Below, piece after piece: positions 17,797 through 27,010 of a DNA stretch of 62,577 bases; the first letter of the stretch is position 1; the number at the start of each line of letters is the position of its first letter. Both the position numbers and the translations under genes were made by a program. Below the pieces are notes generated by a model. That model did not search any database. It saw nothing but the letters and a program-made list of their open reading frames with translations, and was not told where the DNA came from. Source of the stretch: Mycolicibacillus koreensis (GTDB taxonomy: Bacteria > Actinomycetota > Actinomycetes > Mycobacteriales > Mycobacteriaceae). The stretch spans positions 1 through 62,577 of the forward strand of contig NZ_NCXO01000022.1 in assembly GCF_002104795.1 (NCBI RefSeq), in the 5' to 3' direction.

Positions 17797-17800
17797 ATGA
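17735..17800 (+). CDS. Possible 21-residue leader peptide before the second mce operon
   Basis: The GTG at 17735 lies 7 bases after TAACAT, the spacing of a leaderless start. It encodes a 21-residue peptide beginning MQHLSLTPTAASS. Its TGA stop overlaps the yrbE ATG as ATGA, which would couple translation of the two. The yrbE start itself has only a weak ribosome site. The overlap arises automatically for any gene starting ATG-A, so this could be chance. Confidence 0.3.
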   Translation: MQHLSLTPTAASSRAPLVVAR

Positions 17801-18654
17801 CGACGCAGGAGCACGCGAGCCGTTCCGGTGACGGTGTCGCCGCCATCGAGCAGTGGAGCTCCGGCTACGTCAAGCGCCACCCGGTGGCGTCGCTGCAGAC
17901 GGTCGGCGAACAGTACGTTCTCGGTGTTCGCACCATCCAGTACTTCTTCATCGACCTGTTCACCGGCAAATTCCAGTGGGGAGAGTTCGTCCGTCAGGGC
18001 GCGTTCATGGCCGGCACCGCGGTGCTGCCGACGGTGCTGGTGGCGCTGCCGATCGGGGTGACGCTGTCGATCCAGTTCGCGTTGCTGGCCAACCAGGTCG
18101 GCGCCACCTCGCTGGCCGGCGCGGCCAGCGGGCTGGCGGTCATCCGGCAGGCCGCCTCCCTGGTCGCGGCGGTGTTGATGGCCTCGGCGGTCGGCTCGGC
18201 GATCGCCGCGGACCTCGGCTCGCGCACCATCCGCGACGAGATCGACGCGATGGCGGTGATGGGCGTCTCGGTGGTGCGCCGACTGGTGGTGCCCCGCTTC
18301 GCCGCCTCGATCATGGTCGGTGTGGCGCTGACCGGCATCACCTGTTTCGTCGGCTTCCTGGCCAGCTACCTGTTCAACGTGTATTTCCAGCATGGCGCGC
18401 CGGGCAGCTTCGTGGCCACCTTCTCCTCGTTCGCCACGCCCGAGGACATGATCGTGGCGCTGCTCAAGGCGGTGATCTACGGTGCCATCGTGGCGGTGGT
18501 CGCCTGCCAGAAGGGGCTGTCCACCCGCGGCGGCCCGACCGGGGTCGCCGACTCGGTGAACGCGGCGGTGGTGGAGGCCATTCTGGTGTTGATGCTGGTC
18601 AACGTCGGTATCAGCCAGCTCTACGAGATGCTGTTCCCGCGGACGGGGCTGTAA
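17797..18654 (+). CDS. YrbE-type Mce permease, first subunit (second mce operon)
   Basis: A 285-residue MlaE/YrbE permease with five to six membrane segments. The conserved cytoplasmic coupling motif is seen as TIRDEIDAMAVMGVS. YrbE A and B form the inner-membrane channel of the Mce lipid importer and are driven by the ATPase MceG, which is encoded elsewhere. The 30-residue N-terminal extension is hydrophilic. It is the first gene of a ten-gene plus-strand operon (two yrbE, mceA-F, mas, MPT64-like). Spacing to the second yrbE gene is 4 bases. The sequence is clearly different from the YrbE1A in this window, so this is not a recent duplicate. Confidence 0.93.
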   Translation: MTTQEHASRSGDGVAAIEQWSSGYVKRHPVASLQTVGEQYVLGVRTIQYFFIDLFTGKFQWGEFVRQGAFMAGTAVLPTVLVALPIGVTLSIQFALLANQVGATSLAGAASGLAVIRQAASLVAAVLMASAVGSAIAADLGSRTIRDEIDAMAVMGVSVVRRLVVPRFAASIMVGVALTGITCFVGFLASYLFNVYFQHGAPGSFVATFSSFATPEDMIVALLKAVIYGAIVAVVACQKGLSTRGGPTGVADSVNAAVVEAILVLMLVNVGISQLYEMLFPRTGL

Positions 18655-18658
18655 ACCC

Positions 18659-19522
18659 ATGGCCGCCACACCGTCAACTTTTGCGCCGGGTTTCACTCGG
18701 CCGTTCATCAACAGCTACCAGCGACTCAGCGGCTCGGTCATCAAGTTGGGCCACATGCTGTTGTTCTTCATCCGCGCCGTGGGTGGCATCCCGACCGCAT
18801 TCCGCCAGTACCGCAAGGAGTTCCTGCGGCTGCTGTCGGACATCGCGTGGGGCAACGGCTCGATCGTGGTCGGCGGTGGAACCGCCGGGGTTGCGGTGGT
18901 GCTGGGTTTCACCGCCGGCGCGCTGGTCGCCATCGAGGGCTACAACTTTCTGAACCTGCTCGGGCTGGGCCCGGCCACCGGGATCATCTCCTCGCTGGTG
19001 AACACCCGTGAGCTCGCGCCGATCATGGCGTCGCTGGCATTCGCGATGCAGGCCGGCTGCCGGTTCACCGCCCAACTGGGGTCGATGCGCATCGCCGAAG
19101 AGATCGACGCGCTGGACTCGATCGCGATCCGCCCGATCCCCTACCTGGTCACCACCCGGCTGATGGCCTCGATCATCGCGGTGATCCCGCTCTACGTGGC
19201 CTGCCTGGCGGTCACCTACCTGACAGCCCAGGTGATGTCCGGGGCGATCAGCGGCGGCTCGATCGGGCCGTACCTGCACTACTTCACGATGATGCTGTCC
19301 GGGCAGGACATCATCTACTCGGTGATCAAGTGCGTCATCTTCGTCTGGATCGCCTCGACGGTGCAGTGCTACTACGGCTTCTACGCCGCCGGTGGCCCGG
19401 AGGGCGTCGGCGTGGCCGCCGGCCACGCCATGCGGGCCTCGATCACCGTGGTGATCATGGCCAACATGCTGCTCACCATGGCCCTGTGGAGCATCGACTC
19501 CGGCGCAAGGTTCGGTGGTTGA
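18659..19522 (+). CDS. YrbE-type Mce permease, second subunit (second mce operon)
   Basis: A 287-residue MlaE/YrbE permease, the B partner. It has several membrane segments and the family motif GSMRIAEEIDALDSIAIRP near residue 140. It would pair with the preceding YrbE to form the transmembrane channel of this Mce system. The gene starts 4 bases after its partner's stop, and its last codons overlap the GTG start of mceA. This tight packing shows one polycistronic transcript. Confidence 0.93.
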   Translation: MAATPSTFAPGFTRPFINSYQRLSGSVIKLGHMLLFFIRAVGGIPTAFRQYRKEFLRLLSDIAWGNGSIVVGGGTAGVAVVLGFTAGALVAIEGYNFLNLLGLGPATGIISSLVNTRELAPIMASLAFAMQAGCRFTAQLGSMRIAEEIDALDSIAIRPIPYLVTTRLMASIIAVIPLYVACLAVTYLTAQVMSGAISGGSIGPYLHYFTMMLSGQDIIYSVIKCVIFVWIASTVQCYYGFYAAGGPEGVGVAAGHAMRASITVVIMANMLLTMALWSIDSGARFGG

Positions 19523-21173
19523 CGTGGGTGCTGGGAACTCTCTGGACACCGACGGCCGCGGGCCGTCGAATACTCAGCTGCTCGGCTCCGGGATCGGGGT
19601 GCTGCTGCTGATCGCGGTGATCACCGGGAGTCTGCTGCTCAAGGCGACCGGCAAGCTCGACGCCTACGTGCGGGTGGTGGCCGACCTGATCAACGTCGGC
19701 GACGGCCTGCCGAGTCAGTCCGACGTCAAATACCACGGGCTGCTGGTCGGCACCGTCAACAACGTCATCCCCGCCACCCACGGCCAGCCCAACTTCGTCC
19801 ACATCGACTTGAAACCGCGGTACGCCAAGGACATCCCGAACAACGTCACCGCCCGGGTGGTGCCGTCCAACGTGTTCGCGGTCTCCTCGGTGCAGCTCGT
19901 CGACCCGGGTGAGCAGGGCGGCACCGGTGAGGCCCCCGCGATCAGCGCCGGGTCGCACATTCCCGAGGACACCGAGCTGTCCACGGTGATCTTCCAGACC
20001 ACGATCAGCAAGCTGCGCGACGTGCTCGCCGCGACCGGGCGCGGCCGTGACGACCACACCCTGGGCATCCTGGCCGCCGTCGGTGCGGCCACCGACCACC
20101 GTCGGGTCAAGCTGCTGCACGCCGGTGCGCACCTCAACCGGATCCTCGACGAGCTCAACGCGACCGTGGCCACCGAGCCCGGCCCGTCGACGATCACCGC
20201 GCTGCTCAACGCCACCGAGGGCCTCAAGGCGACCGCCCCCGACCTCGTCGACACCCTGCACCAGGCGGTGCGCCCAATGCAGACGTTCGTCGAGAAACGT
20301 GCGGCGTTCACCTCGTTCATCTCCGGGTCGCAGTACACCTTCGGCACCACCCGCGAGGCGTTCGAGAACCACGCCGACCAGATGGTCGACATGACCCAGG
20401 GGCTCACCCCGCCGATCGGGGTGTTCGCGATGAACGCCCACCAGTTCGTGCCGATCTTCCGGCGTCTGAACACCCTGAGCCAGAAGTTCTTCGACGAGGT
20501 GTGGATCCCCGAGGCCGACGTGGGCAACATACGCGCCAACCTCTCGGTGACCCCGTTTTTCACCTACACCCGGGCCGACTGCCCCCGCTACGGCGAGATG
20601 AAGGGCCCGAGCTGTTTCACCGCCCCGGAGATCCCGGTGCGCCCGGAACTGCCCGAGGTGCTGCTGCCGCAGAACTACCACCCGCCGGCCGGGCTGGAGC
20701 CGCCGCCGGGCACCGAGATCGGTCCCGACGGCAACCTCATCGCGGTCGGCCCGCCGTATGTGGACCCGACCCCGAAGAACCTCGACGACCCGATGTGGAA
20801 CCCGCCGCTGCCGTGGTGGACGGGCCCGTCGCCGCGGGTGCCCGGCACCGCCGACCCGGATGCCGCCGGCCCCCCGCCGCCGCCGTCGCCGCCGATCCCG
20901 ACCGCGCCGGTCGGCCCGCCGCTGCCGGGCTCACCGGCCATCCCCGGGCTGCCGCCGCCGGGCGCCCCGCCACCCGGACCGGCCCCGGCCGCCCCGGCCG
21001 CCTGGGGCGGCAACGTCGGTCCGGTCGGCAGCGAGCAGGAACGTAACCAGCTCGGCACGCTCATCGGCGACACCGGGCCGGCCACGGTGGCCACCCAGCT
21101 GCTGCTCGGCCCGTCGGCGCGTGGCAGCGTGGTCTCGGCCGTCAACAGCTCGACCTCGGAGGCACCGAAATGA
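19515..21173 (+). CDS. MceA-type lipid-binding protein (second mce operon)
   Basis: A 552-residue Mce protein, longer than usual MceA (about 400-450). The N-terminal membrane anchor lies near residues 23-45. The MlaD domain follows, including SDVKYHGLLVGTV and RVVPSNVFAVSSVQLVDP. A long helical region reaches to about residue 350. The C-terminal 150 residues are Pro-rich (PPPPPSPPIPTAPVGPP and similar), a likely cell-wall-spanning tail. MceA-F assemble as a hetero-hexameric tube that shuttles lipids from the envelope to the YrbE channel. The GTG at 19515 overlaps yrbE by 8 bases; a GTG at 19524 is possible. The KYHGLLVG wording differs from Mce1A and from Mce3A and Mce4A as I recall them, so the subfamily is not assigned. 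Confidence 0.9.
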   Translation: MVDVGAGNSLDTDGRGPSNTQLLGSGIGVLLLIAVITGSLLLKATGKLDAYVRVVADLINVGDGLPSQSDVKYHGLLVGTVNNVIPATHGQPNFVHIDLKPRYAKDIPNNVTARVVPSNVFAVSSVQLVDPGEQGGTGEAPAISAGSHIPEDTELSTVIFQTTISKLRDVLAATGRGRDDHTLGILAAVGAATDHRRVKLLHAGAHLNRILDELNATVATEPGPSTITALLNATEGLKATAPDLVDTLHQAVRPMQTFVEKRAAFTSFISGSQYTFGTTREAFENHADQMVDMTQGLTPPIGVFAMNAHQFVPIFRRLNTLSQKFFDEVWIPEADVGNIRANLSVTPFFTYTRADCPRYGEMKGPSCFTAPEIPVRPELPEVLLPQNYHPPAGLEPPPGTEIGPDGNLIAVGPPYVDPTPKNLDDPMWNPPLPWWTGPSPRVPGTADPDAAGPPPPPSPPIPTAPVGPPLPGSPAIPGLPPPGAPPPGPAPAAPAAWGGNVGPVGSEQERNQLGTLIGDTGPATVATQLLLGPSARGSVVSAVNSSTSEAPK

Positions 21174-22249
21174 GATTTCGCGGGCCGATGATCGGTCTCA
21201 CCTTGTTCATGATCGTCTCGCTGGTGTTGACCTGGCTGGTCTATGCGACGCTGCGGCGCGAGGTCTCCGGGCCCACCAACGCCTATGCGGCGATGTTCAG
21301 CGACGTCTACGGGCTGCGCGAAGGCGACGACGTCCGGATGGCCGGTGTGCGCGTCGGCCGGGTGGAGTCCATCGAGCTGGTCGGCAAGGAGGCCAAGGTC
21401 GACTTCATCGTCCAGAAGGAGCAGAAGCTCTACGGCAACACGATCGCCGCGGTCACCTACCAGAACATCATCGGTCAGCGCTATGTCGGTCTGTCGCTGG
21501 GCAAAAACGGCGATCCGGGTGAGCTGGCCCCGGGCAGTGTGATCCCGATCGAGCGGACCGACCCGTCCTTCGACGTCGGCTACCTGCTCAACGGGTTCGA
21601 GCCGCTGATGTCGCTGCTGGATCCGAAGAAGGCCGACGACCTGACCCAGGGGGTGATCCAGTCGCTGCAGGGGGACCGGGCGTCGATCACCGAGTTCGTC
21701 GACCAGACCTCGGTCATCACCGAGTCGGTGGCCGGTCAGGACGAGGCGCTGGGCAACCTGATCACCAGCCTGAGCAAGGTCACCGAGAACATCGCCAACC
21801 AGAACGACAGCCTCGACCACACCTTGACCCAGGCCCAGACCATCATCGGCGCCTTCGACGCCCGGCGTCCGGAGTTGCAGGCCTCGGTCGGGTCGATCGC
21901 GCGGGTGACCACCCGGCTGTCGGCGATCATGGACGACGTCTACCCGTCGCTGCAGGAGCTCATCGACCGCGAGCCCGGGTTCTCCAAGCACATGATCGGC
22001 ATCGAGCCGCAGCTGGCGTTCACCGGCGCGAACCTGCCGCTGCTGCTCAAGGGGCTGGCCCGGATCTTCTCCGAGGGTGCCTACATCAACGGCTACGCCT
22101 GCGACCTCAACGCGACCGGGTTCTTCCCCGGGCTCAACGACATGACCCAGTACATCGTCAACGCGGCCACCCCGGGCAACGCGACCCCGCTGACCCGGGA
22201 GAACCTGGGCTGGCACACCCCCCGATGCAGGAACATGGCCAATGGCTGA
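21170..22249 (+). CDS. MceB-type protein (second mce operon)
   Basis: A 359-residue Mce protein. It has an N-terminal anchor (residues about 8-28) and an MlaD domain with EGDDVRMAGVRVGRVESIEL and NIIGQRYVGLSLG. A long helical region follows, and a short C-terminal part contains three cysteines. The ATGA overlap with mceA and 8-base overlap with mceC show strict translational coupling. As subunit B it would take one position in the Mce hexamer. Confidence 0.92.
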   Translation: MRFRGPMIGLTLFMIVSLVLTWLVYATLRREVSGPTNAYAAMFSDVYGLREGDDVRMAGVRVGRVESIELVGKEAKVDFIVQKEQKLYGNTIAAVTYQNIIGQRYVGLSLGKNGDPGELAPGSVIPIERTDPSFDVGYLLNGFEPLMSLLDPKKADDLTQGVIQSLQGDRASITEFVDQTSVITESVAGQDEALGNLITSLSKVTENIANQNDSLDHTLTQAQTIIGAFDARRPELQASVGSIARVTTRLSAIMDDVYPSLQELIDREPGFSKHMIGIEPQLAFTGANLPLLLKGLARIFSEGAYINGYACDLNATGFFPGLNDMTQYIVNAATPGNATPLTRENLGWHTPRCRNMANG

Positions 22250-23351
22250 CGACACCACCGACCCGACCGCACCCGAGCCGCAGGACCAGCCGGATTTCCG
22301 GCCGGATCCGCCGGCCGAGGCGGCCCCACCGAAGCGCAAGAAGCCGCTGGAGGAGTACAACACCACGATGCTCGGCGTGATCGCCCTGGCGGTGGTGGTG
22401 GTGCTGGTGGCCGCGCTGCTCTTCGTCAAGCTGCTCGGGTTCGGCTACACCCACTACACCGCCGAGTTCGCCCAGGCCGCCTCGCTGCGCCCGGGCAACC
22501 CGATCACGATCGCCGGGATCGAGGTGGGCACCGTGTCGAGCATGAAGCTGGCCGGCGACCACGTCGAGGCCGGGCTGACGGTGCGCGACGACGTGGCGCT
22601 GGGCCGCGACACCAAGGCGGTCATCAAGGTGATGACGATCCTGGGGTCGCGGTATCTGGAGCTGGTGCCCGCCGGCGACGGCACGGTGCCGCACCAGACC
22701 CTCGACCTCGAGCACACCGAGGTGCCCTACGACCTGCAGTCGCTGCTCGAGGACGCCACCACCACCTTCGAGAAGGTCGACTCCGACCAGTTCGCCGACT
22801 CCCTGGGGGTGCTGGCCCACCAGCTCGACGGGCTGCCCGCGGTGCTGCCCCAGGCGATGGAGAACCTGCACACGCTGTCGAAGATCACCGGGGACCGCCG
22901 TGACCAGCTCGGCGTGCTGCTCAAGAGCACCCAGCGGGTCGCCAACACGCTGCGCTCCCAACAGTTCGCGATGGGCAAGCTGCTCGACCAGGGCCAGGAC
23001 CTCATCGGCGAGTTCGTGGTGCGCCAGGCCACCTTCCATTCGATGATGAACGCGCTGACCAACCTGGTGGCCACCCTCGACGACCTGGTGGTCAACAACC
23101 GGCCGATGCTCGACGAGACGATCCAGAACCTGCGGGAGCTCTCCGGGATGCTCGCCGACCACGACGATCTGTTCCGCAACATCCTGCAGGTCGCGCCGGC
23201 CCCGATCCGGGGGCTGGCCAACGCCACCGGCAACGGCCCGTCGGTGGACTTCTTCGTGCCCAACGGCCTGCTGGTCGACTCGTGGATGTGCGCCATCAGC
23301 GGCCGCGCCAAGCAATTCCAGATGATCGAGTACTACAAGGACTGCAAATGA
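22242..23351 (+). CDS. MceC-type protein (second mce operon)
   Basis: A 369-residue Mce protein. An acidic, Pro-rich cytosolic stretch of about 35 residues precedes the membrane anchor near residues 42-65. The MlaD domain shows RPGNPITIAGIEVGTVSSMK and TILGSRYLELVP. A long coiled-coil-like helical region fills the rest. Unlike the MceC of mce1 in this window (514 residues) it has no long Pro-rich tail. In this operon that tail is on MceA, so the extended wall-spanning tail seems to have moved between subunits. Confidence 0.92.
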   Translation: MADDTTDPTAPEPQDQPDFRPDPPAEAAPPKRKKPLEEYNTTMLGVIALAVVVVLVAALLFVKLLGFGYTHYTAEFAQAASLRPGNPITIAGIEVGTVSSMKLAGDHVEAGLTVRDDVALGRDTKAVIKVMTILGSRYLELVPAGDGTVPHQTLDLEHTEVPYDLQSLLEDATTTFEKVDSDQFADSLGVLAHQLDGLPAVLPQAMENLHTLSKITGDRRDQLGVLLKSTQRVANTLRSQQFAMGKLLDQGQDLIGEFVVRQATFHSMMNALTNLVATLDDLVVNNRPMLDETIQNLRELSGMLADHDDLFRNILQVAPAPIRGLANATGNGPSVDFFVPNGLLVDSWMCAISGRAKQFQMIEYYKDCK

Positions 23352-24463
23352 ACCGCGGCAGGGCACGGGTCGTCGCGCTGATCACCGGCATCGCGGTGGT
23401 GGCGGCGGTGGCGCTGTTCGCGGTGGGCTCCTACATCTACAAGAAGCTCGACACGATCACCGTCACCGCCTACTTCGACAGCGCCGCCGGGCTCTACGAG
23501 GACAACGTGGTCGCGGTGGTGGGCATGCCGGTCGGCAAGGTGACCAAGATCGTGCCGCACGGCGACACCGTCGAGGTGCAGTTCACCATCGACAAGAAGG
23601 TGAAGGTGCCCGCCGACGTCAGCGCGGTGACCATCACCACCTCGATCCTCACCGACCGGCAGATCGAGCTGACCCCGCCGTACCGGGGCGGTCCGACGTT
23701 GAAGAACCACGACAACATTCCGCAGTTCCGCACCCACACCCCGGTCGCCTTCGACCGGGTGCTCGACATGCTCAACAAGATCTCCGAGTCGCTCTCCGGC
23801 GACGGAAAGGGCGGCGGCCCGGTCGGCGATCTGATCAACGCGGCCAACGACACCCTCGACGGCAACGGCGAGAGCATCAAGGCCGCGCTCGGGGAGCTGT
23901 CGCGCACCCTGAAGCTGTCCTCCGAAGGCGGGGTGCAGACCCGCGATCAGCTGACCACGATCATCACCGATCTGAGCTCGCTGATGGAGGCGACGTCACG
24001 CAACGACGGCAAGCTGCGCGAGTTCGGATCGACCATCCGCCAGCTCTCCGCGATGCTCAACGACGAGGCCCTGGGCACCGGCGACACCGGGCGCAAGATC
24101 AACCAGATCGTCGAGCAGGCCACCCTGCTCATCGACGCCAACCGCGACAACATCCGCAACGCCGTGCAGAACGGCGACACCGCGGTCGGATCGCTCGTCG
24201 ACCACCAGCGCGAGGTCGCCGAGCTGCTCGACGTGCTGCCGATGACGATGGAGAACATGTACAACATCGTCGACCGGGACAACGGCGCGATCCGCATCCA
24301 CGCGCTGGTCGACAAGATCCTCGCCGACTCCCAGTCGGCCAAGGAGATCTGCAACCTGATGCATCTGCGTCAGCTGGGCTGCAGCACCGGCACGCTGCAG
24401 GACTACGGGCCCGACTTCGGTCTGACCTACATTCTCGACGGACTCTCGATGATGGGGCAATGA
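23348..24463 (+). CDS. MceD-type protein (second mce operon)
   Basis: A 371-residue Mce protein. The ATG at 23348 overlaps the mceC stop (ATGA) and starts MNRGRARVVALITGIAVVAA, which leads directly into the membrane anchor. The MlaD domain includes YEDNVVAVVGMPVGKVTKIV and TDRQIELTPPYRGG. The helical region runs to the end and there is no Pro-rich tail. It would be subunit D of the Mce tube. Confidence 0.92.
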   Translation: MNRGRARVVALITGIAVVAAVALFAVGSYIYKKLDTITVTAYFDSAAGLYEDNVVAVVGMPVGKVTKIVPHGDTVEVQFTIDKKVKVPADVSAVTITTSILTDRQIELTPPYRGGPTLKNHDNIPQFRTHTPVAFDRVLDMLNKISESLSGDGKGGGPVGDLINAANDTLDGNGESIKAALGELSRTLKLSSEGGVQTRDQLTTIITDLSSLMEATSRNDGKLREFGSTIRQLSAMLNDEALGTGDTGRKINQIVEQATLLIDANRDNIRNAVQNGDTAVGSLVDHQREVAELLDVLPMTMENMYNIVDRDNGAIRIHALVDKILADSQSAKEICNLMHLRQLGCSTGTLQDYGPDFGLTYILDGLSMMGQ

Positions 24464-24464
24464 C

Positions 24465-25730
24465 GTGAGCGCGCATCCTCTCCCCCGCCGCAGTGACCAC
24501 GCCGGCCGCTGGCGCCGTGGCGTCGGCGCGGCGGCCATCGCCGCCGCCACGCTGCTCAGCTCCGGCTGCGGGGTCGGCCTCGGCAGCCTGCCGCTGCCCG
24601 CGCCCGGGATGGCCGGCGGCGGCTACGAGCTGACCGCGGTGTTCGAGAACGCCTTGAACCTGCCGGCGCGGGCGAAGGTGAAGCTCGGCGGCGCCGACGT
24701 CGGCGAGTTGGAGTCGATGGTCGCCCGCAACTACACCGCGGTGACCACGCTGCGCATCATGGACGGCGTCGAGGTCCCGGTGGGCAGCACCGCCGAGCTG
24801 CGCTCGGCCACCCCGCTGGGCGACGTGTTCGTCGCGATCAACCAGCCCACCCCGCCCGACCCGGACGCCCCGCTGCTGCGCGACGGCGACACCATCGAGA
24901 ACACCGCCGCGGCGGCCACGGTGGAATCGGTGCTGGCCTCGGCGGCGCTGATGGTCAACGGCGGCACCATCCGCAACTTCACCAATATCGTCAACGGCGC
25001 GGGTGAGGCCACCGGCGACCAGGGTCAGGCGCTGGGCAGCCTGATCAACAAGTCCAATGAGCTGTTGGCCAAACTCAACGCCCGCTCCGGCGACATCGAC
25101 GCCGCGTTGACCTCCACCGCCGAGTTGGCTGACCGCCTCGACGAGAAGAACGAGAAGCTCACCGAGGTCCTCGACGCGGCCGGCCCCGCCACCGACGTGC
25201 TCGCCGACAACACCGAGCAGCTGACCAACGTGGTGCTCGAGGTCGGTGCGGTCACCGACCAGTTGAACAAGTTCCCGTCGATCAACGGCACCGACGAGTC
25301 CGGCCGCAGCGTCATCAAGGACGCCAACACCGTGGCCGCCGCCTGGAACGATGTCGCCCTGGACCCCGACACCCGCCTGGCCGCGCTCAACCGGCTGGTG
25401 CCCCCGCTGGTGAAGTCCACCGCGGGCACGGCGATCTCGTTGCGGGTCAGCATCGACCGGCTGATCTTCGGTTCGATGCCCGACGCCGGGTTCAAAGGCG
25501 ACGTGGCCGCGCACGGCCCGAAGCGCTACGACTGGGCGAAGATGGTCGGGGCGATCAAATACGTGCTGTGGCGGCTGCAGGAACGGGTCGTCGGCAAGGG
25601 GCCGCAGGCCGCGATGGGCCAGGAGCAGCTGGTGCCGGTCGGCCCGCCGGCGCCGCCGCAGCCGGCCGAGCAGTCCCCCACCCCGCCGGGCCCGCCGCCC
25701 GGGCCGCCGGCCGGGGAGGAGCCACGATGA
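24465..25730 (+). CDS. MceE-type lipoprotein (second mce operon)
   Basis: A 421-residue Mce lipoprotein. The Arg-rich N-terminus and hydrophobic core end in LLSSGCGVG with the acylated Cys35. The lipobox is slightly unusual, with Ser at position -3. The MlaD domain follows (ARAKVKLGGADVGELESMVA, RSATPLGDVFVAINQP), then a helical region and a Pro/Gly-rich end. MceE is regularly the lipoprotein subunit (LprK-like) of the six. The GTG at 24465 lies 1 base after the mceD stop, and the stop overlaps mceF as ATGA. Confidence 0.92.
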   Translation: MSAHPLPRRSDHAGRWRRGVGAAAIAAATLLSSGCGVGLGSLPLPAPGMAGGGYELTAVFENALNLPARAKVKLGGADVGELESMVARNYTAVTTLRIMDGVEVPVGSTAELRSATPLGDVFVAINQPTPPDPDAPLLRDGDTIENTAAAATVESVLASAALMVNGGTIRNFTNIVNGAGEATGDQGQALGSLINKSNELLAKLNARSGDIDAALTSTAELADRLDEKNEKLTEVLDAAGPATDVLADNTEQLTNVVLEVGAVTDQLNKFPSINGTDESGRSVIKDANTVAAAWNDVALDPDTRLAALNRLVPPLVKSTAGTAISLRVSIDRLIFGSMPDAGFKGDVAAHGPKRYDWAKMVGAIKYVLWRLQERVVGKGPQAAMGQEQLVPVGPPAPPQPAEQSPTPPGPPPGPPAGEEPR

Positions 25731-26977
25731 TCGACACCCTCAGCCGCGGCGTCGTCTCGGTCGTGCGCGCCGGGCACCGCAAGAAGACCTGGCTGTCGGG
25801 GCTCGCACTCGGGTTGACGTTCGTGGTGGCGGTCGCCTACCTGCTGGTGGGGGCGCTGCGGGTCAACCCGTTCAAGTCCACCTATCACGTCACCGTCGAA
25901 CTGGCCGACTCCGGTGGCCTGCTCGACAACCAGGACGTGGCCGTGCGCGGGGTGCCGGTCGGGCGGGTGGAATCGATCGCTCTGACCCCCGTCGGGGTCA
26001 ACGCCCTGGTCAACATCGAATCGGGGGTGAAGATCCCGCTGAACTCCCCGGTGCGGGTCTCGGGGCTGTCCCCGGCCGGCGAGCAGTACATCGATTTCAT
26101 CCCCGACACCACCGAGGGGCCGTTCCTCAAAAACGGCGACGTGGTAGGCAAGGAGCAGACCGAGACACCCGAACCGCTCTACGCGATGCTCACCCACGCC
26201 GACGGGCTGCTCGCCCAGGTCGACCCGGCGAAACTGGAGGTCATCAAGGCCGAGCTGAGCCTGACCAAGGAGGGCCCGCAGAAACTCACCGACATCATCG
26301 ACGGCGGCAGCTTCCTGCTCTCCACCCTCAACGGGGTGCTGCCGGAGACGGTGAGCCTGCTCAAATCCAGCCGGGTCACCCTGGAGTTGCTGGCCGACAA
26401 GAACGCGGGTCTGGCGGCGACCAGCGCCAACCTGAGCAACGTGCTCGACGGCGTCAACAAGATGGACGGCGGCTACCGCACCCTGGTCGACCGCGGCCCC
26501 GCGCTGCTGTCGGCGGTGGACGGCCTGTTCGACGACAACTCCGACACGATGGTGGGGTTGTTGGCGAACCTGACCACCACGTCGCGCCTGCTGTATGTGC
26601 GGACCCCCGCGATCAACGCCCTGTTCCCCGACTACCGCGGCTCCACCCTGGAGGCGCTGGGCTCCGCGATGCACGACAAGGGGCTGTGGGCGACCGCTGA
26701 TATCTACCCGCGCTATGCCTGCGATTACGGCACCCCGCGGCGGCCCGGCACGGCGGCGGACTACCCGGAGCCGTTCCTCTACGGCTACTGCGCCGACACC
26801 GACCCGGAGCTGCTGATCCGCGGCGCCAAGAACGCGCCCCGTCCGGCCGGCGACGACACCGCCGGCGCGCCGCCGGGAGCCGACCTGACGAAGACGGCCG
26901 ATCCGACACCGCGGGGCCGGTTCTCCATCCCGACCCCGTACGGTGGACCGACCCTGCCGATCGAACCGCCGAGCTGA
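25727..26977 (+). CDS. MceF-type protein (second mce operon)
   Basis: A 416-residue Mce protein. The ATG at 25727 overlaps the mceE stop, and the start MIDTLSRGVVSVVRAGHRKK leads to an anchor near residues 25-46. The MlaD domain contains NQDVAVRGVPVGRVESIALT and GLSPAGEQYIDFIPDT. The helical region is followed by a short Gly/Pro-rich tail. It closes the six-gene mceA-F set; the Mas gene begins 33 bases later. Confidence 0.92.
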   Translation: MIDTLSRGVVSVVRAGHRKKTWLSGLALGLTFVVAVAYLLVGALRVNPFKSTYHVTVELADSGGLLDNQDVAVRGVPVGRVESIALTPVGVNALVNIESGVKIPLNSPVRVSGLSPAGEQYIDFIPDTTEGPFLKNGDVVGKEQTETPEPLYAMLTHADGLLAQVDPAKLEVIKAELSLTKEGPQKLTDIIDGGSFLLSTLNGVLPETVSLLKSSRVTLELLADKNAGLAATSANLSNVLDGVNKMDGGYRTLVDRGPALLSAVDGLFDDNSDTMVGLLANLTTTSRLLYVRTPAINALFPDYRGSTLEALGSAMHDKGLWATADIYPRYACDYGTPRRPGTAADYPEPFLYGYCADTDPELLIRGAKNAPRPAGDDTAGAPPGADLTKTADPTPRGRFSIPTPYGGPTLPIEPPS

Positions 26978-27010
26978 TCGGCGTGCCGCAGCAGCGAAGG
27001 AGACCGCAGC

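Noticed and set aside
23282..23347. An N-terminal extension of the second-operon MceD
   Set aside because: The frame is open upstream, but the ATG at 23348 overlaps the mceC stop in the regular ATGA manner and leads directly into the membrane anchor.
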